A program made the position numbers and the translations under genes. Below, one piece after another: positions 1 through 6,193 of a DNA stretch of 8,858 bases; position 1 is the first letter of the stretch; every line of letters starts with the position of its first letter. This DNA comes from Geminicoccaceae bacterium (GTDB lineage: Bacteria; Pseudomonadota; Alphaproteobacteria; Geminicoccales; Geminicoccaceae): assembly GCA_030824835.1 (NCBI GenBank), contig JAPJRA010000109.1, positions 1 to 8,858 on the forward strand, read 5' to 3'. The notes beneath the pieces were generated by a model. That model was given only the letters and a program-made list of their open reading frames with translations. It was not told the DNA's origin and ran no database searches.

Positions 1-1
1 G

Positions 2-367
2 CTTCATGTGTGGTCGGACTCGCTATTCAGCGCCACGGCCCCGCCCGGGCCGCTGGCGGGTCAGGCGGGACCGGTGCTGGTCACCGTCGAGTATGAGATC
101 GAGCCGGCCGAGCTTGCCGGGTTCAAGGCGGCCATCGCCCTGCTCGGCCACGAGCGCCGCCGCGACGGCGCCTTCTTCTGGCAGGTGTTCACCGACGCCG
201 AGAGCCCGCGCCGCCAGGTCGAGACCTTCATGCTGGAGAGCTGGCTCGACCATCTGCGCCAGCACGAGCGCGTCACCGAGGCCGACCGGCAGGTGCAGCA
301 GGCGGTCCACGCCTACCATCGCGGCGGCGCACCGCCGAAGGTGACCCACCTGATCGCCACCACCTGA
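2..367 (+). CDS. C-terminal end of an MFS exporter of the transmembrane secretion effector type (5' partial)
   Basis: Only the last 121 residues are in the window. The frame is open back to base 2, so the start lies outside. The visible part has no membrane helix. It is the soluble C-terminal tail seen after the 12 transmembrane segments in MFS_3-type (PF05977-like) transporters, and resembles a small ferredoxin-like alpha/beta domain of the antibiotic-biosynthesis-monooxygenase kind. Recognisable pieces are [17 protein letters not shown], the segment [19 protein letters not shown], and the closing VTHLI. In full-length relatives the tail follows the transporter core, whose substrate is usually unknown. 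The gene converges on the Lrp regulator with 13 nt between the stop codons, so it is unlikely to share regulation with dadA. The family call rests on the tail alone. A stand-alone ABM-like protein is possible but less likely, because the reading frame continues upstream without a stop. Confidence 0.68.
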   Translation, partial: LHVWSDSLFSATAPPGPLAGQAGPVLVTVEYEIEPAELAGFKAAIALLGHERRRDGAFFWQVFTDAESPRRQVETFMLESWLDHLRQHERVTEADRQVQQAVHAYHRGGAPPKVTHLIATT

Positions 368-380
368 GACCTGCTTGCCG

Positions 381-854
381 TCAAGGGTCGGCGATCGGGA
401 TGCGCGTCGTCTCCTTGACCTCCTCCATCACCACCAGCGTCTTGGAGTTGCGCACCCCCGGCAGGTGCCGGACCAGCTCCCCCAGGAGGCTGCGGTGCGC
501 GTGCATGTCCGGCACCCGCGCCTTGACCAGATAGTCGAAGTCGCCCGAGACCAGATGGCATTCGAGGATCTGCGGCTGGCGCAGGATCGCGCGCTTGAAG
601 TCGGCGAAGATCTCGGGCGAGGTGTAGGTGAGGCTGAGCTCGATGAAGACGAGCAGGCTGGTGCCGACCGCGCGCGGCTCGATCACCGCGGTGTAGCCGG
701 TGATGATGCCGGCGCGCTCGAGCCGCCGCACGCGCTCGAGGCACGGCGAAGTGGTGAGGCCGACCTTGGGCGCCAGCTCGGTGTAGGACATCCGCCCGTC
801 GGCCTGCAGCTCGCGCAGGATCCGCCGGTCGATCGAATCGAGCTTGAGTTTCAT
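381..854 (-). CDS. dadR: Lrp/AsnC-family transcriptional regulator, probably the alanine-catabolism regulator DadR
   Basis: The 157-residue product has the standard Lrp/AsnC size and layout. An N-terminal helix-turn-helix (about residues 6-50: [20 protein letters not shown], then [20 protein letters not shown]) is followed by a RAM/effector domain (about 66-150) that in this family binds an amino acid and builds dimers and octamers. The gene is transcribed divergently from dadA-alr, the arrangement of dadR with dadAX in Pseudomonas, where the regulator activates the operon in response to alanine. Function is therefore assigned from family plus neighbourhood. The start at 854 is the only sensible ATG, but I see no clear Shine-Dalgarno sequence before it. 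A 15-bp Lrp-like box 18 nt upstream (872-886) suggests autoregulation. A BkdR- or PutR-like regulator would look much the same in sequence alone. Confidence 0.88.
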   Translation of the reverse strand: MKLKLDSIDRRILRELQADGRMSYTELAPKVGLTTSPCLERVRRLERAGIITGYTAVIEPRAVGTSLLVFIELSLTYTSPEIFADFKRAILRQPQILECHLVSGDFDYLVKARVPDMHAHRSLLGELVRHLPGVRNSKTLVVMEEVKETTRIPIADP

Positions 855-871
855 ACGTTTAGCCGGTCATG

Positions 872-886
872 CAGCAAAATTTGCGG
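872..886. promoter_or_regulatory. Candidate Lrp-type operator upstream of dadR
   Basis: The sequence CAGCAAAATTTGCGG fits the E. coli Lrp consensus YAGHAWATTWTDCTR at 13 of 15 positions by eye, and its core GCAAAATTTGC is a perfect 11-bp palindrome. It is one of the few AT-rich patches in the region. It begins 18 nt upstream of the regulator start codon, where a bound regulator would block or modulate its own transcription. Binding is inferred. Confidence 0.5.
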
Positions 887-915
887 CGTATTCGTCAATT
901 CGCCGGCAGTCATGC

Positions 916-934
916 TGAAGTCTCCCCAACTTCA
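916..934. promoter_or_regulatory. Inverted repeat in the dadR-dadA intergenic region, possible activator site
   Basis: TGAAGT and ACTTCA form perfect 6-bp arms around a 7-nt spacer. The centre lies about 133 bp upstream of the transcription start predicted from the sigma-54 promoter. That is the usual distance for an enhancer-binding-protein site, but it could equally be a further Lrp/DadR site. Confidence 0.35.
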
Positions 935-1031
935 CGAACAATTCCTGGCCGATCCGCATAAAATCAGCATCACTTTCCGGCAGCAAGCGAACGATGCAGG
1001 GCCAACCTGCCGCGTCGTGCCCTGGGGCCAG

Positions 1032-1046
1032 TGGCACGGAAGTTGC
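1032..1046 (+). promoter_or_regulatory. Sigma-54 (RpoN) -24/-12 promoter for dadA-alr
   Basis: TGGCACGGAAGTTGC matches the sigma-54 consensus TGGCACG-N4-TTGC completely. The invariant GG (1033-1034) and GC (1045-1046) are separated by exactly 10 bp. Taking GC as -13/-12 places the start of transcription near 1058. This leaves a 25-nt leader that carries the dadA ribosome binding site AGGAAGG at 1068-1074. I see no convincing sigma-70 promoter in the same place. Confidence 0.65.
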
Positions 1047-1082
1047 GCGGAACCAGCGGGCAAGTTCAGGAAGGTTCGTGCA

Positions 1083-2345
1083 ATGCGTGTGATCGTGCTC
1101 GGCAGCGGCGTGATCGGTGTCACCTCCGCCCATTACTTGGCGGAGGCTGGGCACGAGGTCGTGGTGCTCGACCGCCAGGACGGCCCGGCGCTGGAGACCA
1201 GCTTCGCCAATGCCGGCGAGATCTCGCCCGGCTACGCCTCGCCGTGGGCGGCGCCCGGCATTCCCTTGAAGGCGCTGAAGTGGCTGTTCATGCGCCACCG
1301 GCCCTTGTTCATCTGGCCCAAGCCCGACCCGGACCTGATCCGCTGGGGCCTGCAGATGCTGATGAACTGCACCGCCGCCCGCTACGAGATCAACAAGGGC
1401 CGGATGGTGCCGCTGGCCGAGTACAGCCGCGACCGGCTGCGCGAGCTGCGCCAGCAGCACGGCATCGCCTACGACGAGCGCAGCCAGGGCACGCTGCAAT
1501 TGTTCCGCACGCAGAAGATGCTGGACGGGACCGCCAAGGACATCGCCATCCTGAAGAAGTACGGCGTGCCCTTCGAGCTGCTCGACGTCGACGGCTGCAT
1601 CCGCGTCGAGCCGGCGCTGGGGCGGGTCCGCGAGAAGCTCGTGGGCGGCCTGCGCCTGCCCGGCGACGAGACCGGCGACTGCTTCAAGTTCACCGGCGCC
1701 CTGGCCGCGGTCTGCCGCCAGCAGGGCGTGGAGTTCCGCAACGGCATCCGGATCGACGGCATCCTGACGGAGGCCGGCAAGGTCACCGGCATCGCCACCA
1801 ACAAGGGCACCGTCACCGGCGACGTCTACGTCATGGCGCTGGGCAGCCACTCGCCGTTGCACTTGCGCAAGATCGGCATCGATCTGCCGGTCTACCCGGT
1901 CAAGGGCTACTCGCTGACCATCCCGATCACGGACCCGGCGGGAGCGCCGGAATCGACGGTCATGGACGAGACCCACAAGGTGGCGATCACCCGGTTGGGC
2001 GACCGCATCCGCGTCGGTGGCATGGCCGAGCTCGACGGCTACAGCAGCAAGCTGCGCCCGGCCCGCCGCGCCACGCTGGAGCATGTGGTGACCGACCTCT
2101 ACCCGAACGGCGGTGACGCCAAGCAGGCCAGCTTCTGGTGCGGTCTGCGCCCGATGACGCCAGACGGGCCGCCGGTGATCGGTGCCGAGCGCTACGACAA
2201 TCTCTACCTCAACACCGGCCATGGCACGCTGGGCTGGACCATGGCCTGCGGCTCGGGCCGCGTGCTGGCCGACCTGATCTCGGGCCGAGAGCCCGAGATC
2301 GCCACGGCCGAGCTGTCGTTGGCGCGCTACGGGCGGGCGGCGTGA
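1083..2345 (+). CDS. dadA: D-amino acid dehydrogenase (FAD-dependent, membrane-associated)
   Basis: DadA oxidises D-alanine and other D-amino acids to the 2-oxo acid plus ammonia and passes electrons to the respiratory chain. The 420-residue product has the family length (E. coli DadA is 432) and can be followed against E. coli DadA from end to end. It has the N-terminal FAD-binding Rossmann motif G7-S-G-V-I-G12, the segment [18 protein letters not shown] from residue 42, [59 protein letters not shown], and TGHGTLGW (378-385) in the C-terminal FAD region. The frame is open far upstream, to 375. The ATG at 1083 is chosen because it gives the exact family N-terminus and follows AGGAAGG (1068-1074) with 8 nt spacing. 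It is the first gene of an operon with alr. Confidence 0.96.
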   Translation: MRVIVLGSGVIGVTSAHYLAEAGHEVVVLDRQDGPALETSFANAGEISPGYASPWAAPGIPLKALKWLFMRHRPLFIWPKPDPDLIRWGLQMLMNCTAARYEINKGRMVPLAEYSRDRLRELRQQHGIAYDERSQGTLQLFRTQKMLDGTAKDIAILKKYGVPFELLDVDGCIRVEPALGRVREKLVGGLRLPGDETGDCFKFTGALAAVCRQQGVEFRNGIRIDGILTEAGKVTGIATNKGTVTGDVYVMALGSHSPLHLRKIGIDLPVYPVKGYSLTIPITDPAGAPESTVMDETHKVAITRLGDRIRVGGMAELDGYSSKLRPARRATLEHVVTDLYPNGGDAKQASFWCGLRPMTPDGPPVIGAERYDNLYLNTGHGTLGWTMACGSGRVLADLISGREPEIATAELSLARYGRAA

Positions 2346-2346
2346 G

Positions 2347-3435
2347 ATGCGCCCCGCAACGGTCACCATCGACCTCGACGCCCTGCGCCACAATCTTGCC
2401 GTGGCACGCCGCCGGGCGCCGGCGGCCAGGCTCGTGGCGGTCGTCAAGGCCGACGCCTATGGCCATGGTGCCGCCCGCCTGCTGCCGGCCCTGAGCGACG
2501 CCGACCGGCTGGGCGTCGCCTGCATCGAGGAGGCGCTGGCGCTGCGCGAGGCCGGTGCGACCCAACCCATCCTGCTGCTCGAAGGTATGTTCGAGGCGGA
2601 CGAGCTCGCCTTGTGCGTGCGCCACGGCTTCGAGGTGGGCGTGCACGAGCCGGGCCAGCTGCGCATGCTGGAGCAGGCCCGCCTGGAGCGGCCCGTGCGC
2701 GTGTGGCTCAAGATCGACAGCGGCATGAACCGGCTGGGCTTTCGGCCGGAGCTGCTGCCGTCCGTGCTGGCCCAGCTGCAGGGCTGTGCCGCCGTCGCCG
2801 ACGAGATCCGGCTGATGACCCATTTCGCCAGCGCCGACGACCCCACCGCACCGTCGACCCGCGCCCAGATCGGCCGCTTTGCCGCGGCGGCGGGCAGGCT
2901 CGGCCTGGAGCGCTCGTTCTGCAACTCGGCCGGCGTCCTCGCCTGGCCGGAGGCGCATGCCGAGTGGATCCGCCCCGGCGTCATGCTCTACGGCGTCTCG
3001 CCGCTGGCCGGCCGCCATGGCGGCGACGAGGATCTCCGGCCGGTGATGACGCTGGCCACGCGGCTGATCGAGGTCAAGGAGGTGCCGGCCGGGGAGACCG
3101 TGGGCTATGCCGGCACCTGGACCGCCGCCGTCCCCAGCCGGATCGGCATCGCCGCCATCGGCTACGGCGACGGCTACCCGCGCCACGTGCCGTCCGGCAC
3201 GCCCGTCCTGCTGGACGGCAAGCCGGCTTCCCTGGTCGGCCGGGTCTCCATGGACATGCTGGCCATCGACCTCACGGACCACCCCGAGGCGCAGGTCGGC
3301 ACGGCCGTGACCCTGTGGGGCAGGGGGCTGCCGGTCGAGACCATCGCCGCCCACGCCGACACCATCGCCTACGAGCTGCTCTGCGGCATCGCCGGGCGCG
3401 TGCACGTGGCCGTGCAGGACCAGCCGCCCGCCTGA
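2347..3435 (+). CDS. alr: Alanine racemase, catabolic (DadX-like)
   Basis: This PLP enzyme interconverts L- and D-alanine. Placed 1 nt after the dadA stop, it most likely supplies D-alanine to DadA, so a catabolic (DadX) role is inferred; it could also serve peptidoglycan synthesis if it is the only racemase. The 362 residues match the family length. The PLP lysine is K34 in AVVKADAYGHG. The second catalytic base is Y254 in GETVGYAGTW. Also present are KIDSGMNRLG (122-131), the WIRPGVMLYGVSPL segment (about 207-220), IGYGDGYPR (271-279) and RVSMDM (299-304). All active-site landmarks are intact. Translation is probably coupled to dadA, as no strong separate ribosome site is visible. Confidence 0.95.
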   Translation: MRPATVTIDLDALRHNLAVARRRAPAARLVAVVKADAYGHGAARLLPALSDADRLGVACIEEALALREAGATQPILLLEGMFEADELALCVRHGFEVGVHEPGQLRMLEQARLERPVRVWLKIDSGMNRLGFRPELLPSVLAQLQGCAAVADEIRLMTHFASADDPTAPSTRAQIGRFAAAAGRLGLERSFCNSAGVLAWPEAHAEWIRPGVMLYGVSPLAGRHGGDEDLRPVMTLATRLIEVKEVPAGETVGYAGTWTAAVPSRIGIAAIGYGDGYPRHVPSGTPVLLDGKPASLVGRVSMDMLAIDLTDHPEAQVGTAVTLWGRGLPVETIAAHADTIAYELLCGIAGRVHVAVQDQPPA

Positions 3436-3440
3436 GCGGA

Positions 3441-3461
3441 CGGCGGCCGCCCGGGCCGCCG
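3441..3461 (+). terminator. Hairpin after alr, probable operon terminator
   Basis: CGGCGGCC (3441-3448) pairs perfectly with GGCCGCCG (3454-3461) around a 5-nt loop, starting 5 nt after the alr stop. It is followed by a loose pyrimidine stretch containing TTTCC rather than a true T-run, so termination may be partial. Confidence 0.5.
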
Positions 3462-3552
3462 CATCCCGATTTCCTTCCCGACCGGCCGCCGGTGCCCCGC
3501 CCCGGCGCGAGGTCGCTCGTCGTCCGCAATCCAACGAACAGGAGGCCAGGAA

Positions 3553-3987
3553 ATGTCGGAACTCTACCTTGTCGGCGCCGACGGCAGCGAGGGGGGCGAG
3601 CGGGCCTTCCGCTTCGCCCTCGCGGCCGCGGTGCGCAACGGCGCGCGGCTGCTCGTGGCGCACGTCATCGACTGGTCGCCCTACACCATGGTGCCGCCCC
3701 AGGACCTGGAGGATCAGCATCGGCGCCACGACCAGCAGATCGCCCAGGCGCAGGCGCAGATCCTGGCGCCGCTCGCCGCCGCGGCGAAGGCCCAGGGGGT
3801 CGAGGTCGAGCCGCTGGCGCGGCACGGCCATGCCGCGGCCACGCTGATCGGCCTCGCCGGCGAGCGCGGCGCCGCGCAGATCTTCATCGGCCGGCACGGC
3901 CATTCGCGCCTGCATGCGGTTCTGTTCGGCAGCGTGCCCATGGCGCTGGCGCACCAGGCCGGCGTGCCCGTCACCATCGTCCCCTGA
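3553..3987 (+). CDS. Universal stress protein, UspA family, ATP-binding type (first copy)
   Basis: The 144-residue product is a single-domain cytoplasmic Usp protein. It begins with the typical beta-strand and Asp ([10 protein letters not shown]10) and carries the complete ATP-binding signature G-2x-G-9x-G-S at 113-127 ([15 protein letters not shown]), then the terminal strand VPVTIVP. This is the ATP-binding (UspFG/MJ0577-like) class rather than the non-binding UspA class. The start is fixed by AGGAGG (3540-3545) with 7 nt spacing. The symporter gene follows 52 nt later on the same strand, and a paralogue follows the symporter. USP genes next to transporters can encode regulators of that transporter: TeaD of Halomonas binds ATP and modulates the TeaABC ectoine uptake system. 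A similar role in alanine uptake is an inference here. Confidence 0.92.
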   Translation: MSELYLVGADGSEGGERAFRFALAAAVRNGARLLVAHVIDWSPYTMVPPQDLEDQHRRHDQQIAQAQAQILAPLAAAAKAQGVEVEPLARHGHAAATLIGLAGERGAAQIFIGRHGHSRLHAVLFGSVPMALAHQAGVPVTIVP

Positions 3988-4004
3988 CCGGGCACCGGCC
4001 CGGT
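3987..4004 (+). other. Hairpin at the usp stop codon, between usp and the symporter
   Basis: ACCGGGC (3987-3993) pairs perfectly with GCCCGGT (3998-4004) around a 4-nt loop. The 5' arm begins with the last base of the usp stop codon. There is no T-run. It may be a weak attenuator or an RNA-stability element that lowers symporter expression relative to usp; both roles are guesses. Confidence 0.35.
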
Positions 4005-4039
4005 CCCACCAACCACCAGCACCAATCAGGGTCAAAATC

Positions 4040-5586
4040 ATGCTGCGTTCGCTGCTGGCGGGCCTCGCGCTCGCCCTTGCCCCCATGGCCGCCATGGCCC
4101 AGGAGGCCACGCCGCCGCCGGGCCTCGATGAACGGATCAACGCCCTCGTCGGCCCCATCGCCGATGCGCTCTCCAGCGTCATCTTCGTCTCGGTCCCGGT
4201 CGCCGGGGCGCAGCTGCCGCTGATCGTGGTCTGGCTGATCGCCGCCGCGCTGTTCTTCACCGTCTATCTGGGCTTCATCAACATCCGCGGCTTCGGTCAC
4301 GCCGTGCGGCTCGCCAAGGGCGACTACTCGGACCCCAACGACGCCGGTGAGGTCAGCCACTTCCAGGCGCTGGCCACCGCCCTTTCCGGCACGGTCGGGC
4401 TCGGCAACATCGCCGGTGTCGCCGTCGCGATCTCGCTGGGCGGCCCCGGCGCCACCTTCTGGATGATCCTGGCCGGGCTGATCGGCATGTCGTCCAAGTT
4501 CGCCGAGTGCACGCTGGCGGTGAAGTACCGCAACGAGTACGCGGACGGCACGGTCTCCGGCGGCCCGATGTACTACCTCAAGAAGGGCCTGGCCGAGCGC
4601 GGCCATGCCGGTCTCGGCCGCGTGCTGGGCGCCGCCTTCGCGATCTGCTGCGTGTTCGGCTCGTTCGGCGCCGGCAACATGTTCCAGGCCAACCAGAGCT
4701 ACCTGCAGTTCCTCAACATCACCGGTGGCGAGGCCAGCTGGCTTGCTGGCAAGGGCTGGCTGTTCGGGCTGATCATGGCGGCCCTGGTGGGCGTCGTGAT
4801 CATCGGCGGCATCAAGTCGATCGCCCGGGTCACCGACAAGCTCGTCCCCGGCATGGCCCTGCTCTACGTCTCGGCCGCGCTCGTGGTCATCGTCGCCCAT
4901 GTCGGCCAGGTCCCGGCCGCGTTCGGCGCCATCATCCACGGTGCCTTCTCGCCCGAGGGCATCGCCGGGGGCTTCGTCGGCGTGCTGATCCAGGGCTTCC
5001 GGCGGGCCACCTTCTCCAACGAGGCCGGCGTCGGCTCGGCGCCGATCGCCCACTCGGCGGTGCGCACCAAGACCCCGGTCACCGAAGGCTTCGTCTCGCT
5101 GCTCGAGCCCTTCATCGACACCGTCGTCATCTGCACCATGACGGCGCTGGTCGTCATCATCACCGGCGCCTACCGGCAGGAGGGCCTGGCCTGGCCGGGG
5201 TCGCGATCACCGACCAGGCCTTCGGCACCGTCTTCCCCTGGTTCTCCTACGTGCTGACCCTGGCGGTGTTCCTGTTCGCCTACTCCACCCAGATCTCCTG
5301 GTCCTATTACGGCCTCAAGGCCTGGACCTACCTGTTCGGCGAGGGCCTGGCCAAGGAGCTGACCTACAAGGCGATCTTCTGCTGCTTCATCGTGCTCGGC
5401 GCCTCGTTGCAGCTGGGGGCCATCATCGACTTCTCCGACGCGATGTTCTTCAGCATGGCGCTGATCAACATCGTCGGGCTCTACATCCTGGCCCCGGTGG
5501 TGAAGCGCGAGTACGCCACCTACTGGGCCAGGCTGAAGCGCGGCGAGATCCGCCCCTACGTGGCGCGGCACGCTGCCCGCGCCTGA
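4040..5586 (+). pseudogene. Sodium:alanine symporter (AGCS family), frame interrupted near 5183-5196
   Basis: AGCS carriers import alanine (also glycine or serine in some members) with Na+ across the inner membrane. The start at 4040 follows AGGG (4028-4031) and gives a signal-peptide-like N-terminus that ends around AMA-QEA (residues 18-23). Family landmarks follow: [20 protein letters not shown] and the signature GGPGATFWM (134-142), [40 protein letters not shown]. After YRQEGLA the frame runs into unrelated residues and stops at 5257, giving a 405-residue product. The true C-terminus continues in the +1 register: [20 protein letters not shown], then STQISWSYYGLKAWTYLFGE, ending at 5586. 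Removing one 5-bp repeat unit joins the halves into 513 residues, a normal length. The truncated product lacks the last few membrane helices and is probably inactive. Sequencing error, recent mutation and reversible slippage all remain possible. Confidence 0.88.
5183..5196 (+). repeat. Tandem GGCCT repeat at the symporter frameshift
   Basis: GGCCT occurs at 5183-5187 and 5188-5192, followed by a partial unit GGCC (5193-5196). The symporter reading frame changes exactly here. With one unit fewer the codons read GAG GGC CTG GCC GGG GTC, giving the expected EGLAGV. Confidence 0.75.
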
Positions 5587-5596
5587 GCGGAGCCGG

Positions 5597-5626
5597 GGCG
5601 GGGGCGGGCGCGGGCCCGTCCCCGTC
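5597..5626 (+). terminator. Strong hairpin after the symporter gene
   Basis: A 13-bp stem (5597-5609 with 5614-5626) closes on the tetraloop GCGG. In RNA it has 11 Watson-Crick pairs and two G-U wobbles, so it would be very stable on the plus strand. It starts 10 nt after the symporter stop. No T-run follows (GCTTCG), so it is a probable but non-canonical terminator. Confidence 0.5.
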
Positions 5627-5656
5627 GCTTCGTGGACGACCGTCTCGTGCTATGCT

Positions 5657-5680
5657 CGGCCTCCAGCTTCACGGAGGCCG
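5657..5680 (+). promoter_or_regulatory. Hairpin that sequesters the ribosome binding site of the second usp gene
   Basis: CGGCCTCC (5657-5664) is the perfect reverse complement of GGAGGCCG (5673-5680), with an 8-nt loop AGCTTCAC. The 3' arm contains the Shine-Dalgarno GGAGG (5673-5677), which lies 8 nt before the ATG at 5686. A folded leader would hide the ribosome site. A TATGCT hexamer just upstream (5651-5656) resembles a -10 element. If used, transcripts would start inside the 5' arm and escape the hairpin, whereas read-through transcripts would carry it. Confidence 0.5.
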
Positions 5681-5685
5681 AACCC

Positions 5686-6123
5686 ATGTCCGATCTCTAC
5701 CTCGTGGGCGTCGACGGCAGCGACGGCAGCAGGCGCGCCGTCCAGTTCGCCGCCGAGTGCGCGCAGCGCAGCGGCGCCCGCCTGCTCGTCGCCCATGTCA
5801 TCACCAACCTGCCCGGCAGCGCCCTGGTCCCCCAGGCGCCCGAGCTGAAGGTGGGCCTGCAGGAGGCCGACCTCGAGCAGGCCACCGCCCGCATGCTCGA
5901 GCCGCTCGCCGCCGAGGCCCGCGGCCTGGGCTGCCACGCGGTCGAGGTCCAGGCCCTGCACGGCCACCCCGCCTCGACCCTGGCCGAGCTCGCCGCCGAC
6001 CGAGAGGCCCGCCAGATCTTCATCGGCCGCCACGGCCACAGCCGCGTGCACGAGGTGCTGTTCGGGAGTGTGCTCTTGAGTTTGGCGCACAAGGCGGGGG
6101 TGCCGGTGACGCTGGTGCCGTGA
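5686..6123 (+). CDS. Universal stress protein, UspA family, ATP-binding type (second copy)
   Basis: The 145-residue product is a paralogue of the usp at 3553. The last 35 residues are identical at 28 positions, and the start (DLYLVGVDGSDGS) and the ARLLVAHVI strand also match. The ATP signature G-2x-G-9x-G-S is complete at 114-128 (GRHGHSRVHEVLFGS), with the conserved Asp at residue 10. The ATG at 5686 is preferred over upstream codons because it aligns with the first copy and follows GGAGG with 8 nt spacing. The middle (about 41-65), between the second strand and the long helix, is the part that differs most between the copies, so they may have different partners. The pair probably arose by duplication around the symporter gene. 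A role in regulating alanine transport is inferred from position only. Confidence 0.92.
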   Translation: MSDLYLVGVDGSDGSRRAVQFAAECAQRSGARLLVAHVITNLPGSALVPQAPELKVGLQEADLEQATARMLEPLAAEARGLGCHAVEVQALHGHPASTLAELAADREARQIFIGRHGHSRVHEVLFGSVLLSLAHKAGVPVTLVP

Positions 6124-6130
6124 GGGGCAC

Positions 6131-6161
6131 GGCGACGAGCGACGTCTACCGACCGCTCGCC
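6131..6161. terminator. Weak bidirectional hairpin between convergent genes
   Basis: GGC(GAC)GAGCG at 6131-6141 can pair with CGCTCGCC at 6154-6161 if the bracketed three bases bulge out. The site lies between the stop of the second usp gene and the convergent stop at 6194. A second copy of CCGCTCGCC at 6173-6181 could replace the 3' arm. Termination in both directions is plausible but not shown. Confidence 0.28.
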
Positions 6162-6193
6162 TCCATGCCGCTCCGCTCGCCGGAACGGGACCG

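Noticed and set aside
375..1082. N-terminal extension of dadA by 236 codons
   Set aside because: The extension runs antisense through the regulator gene and across its promoter. The ATG at 1083 gives the exact DadA N-terminus and has a ribosome site.
867..2447. 526-codon open frame on the minus strand opposite dadA
   Set aside because: It lies antisense to a fully conserved dadA, has low-complexity Arg/Ala/Gly/Val-rich composition and no recognisable motif. Long antisense frames are expected in very GC-rich coding DNA.
2613..4223. 536-codon plus-strand frame overlapping alr, usp and the symporter start
   Set aside because: It is an alternative frame of conserved genes, rich in Arg, Gly and Pro, with no ribosome site or motif.
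2209..4260. 683-codon open frame on the minus strand opposite alr and usp
   Set aside because: It spans two conserved genes and their intergenic gap, with composition typical of an antisense shadow. No domain is visible.
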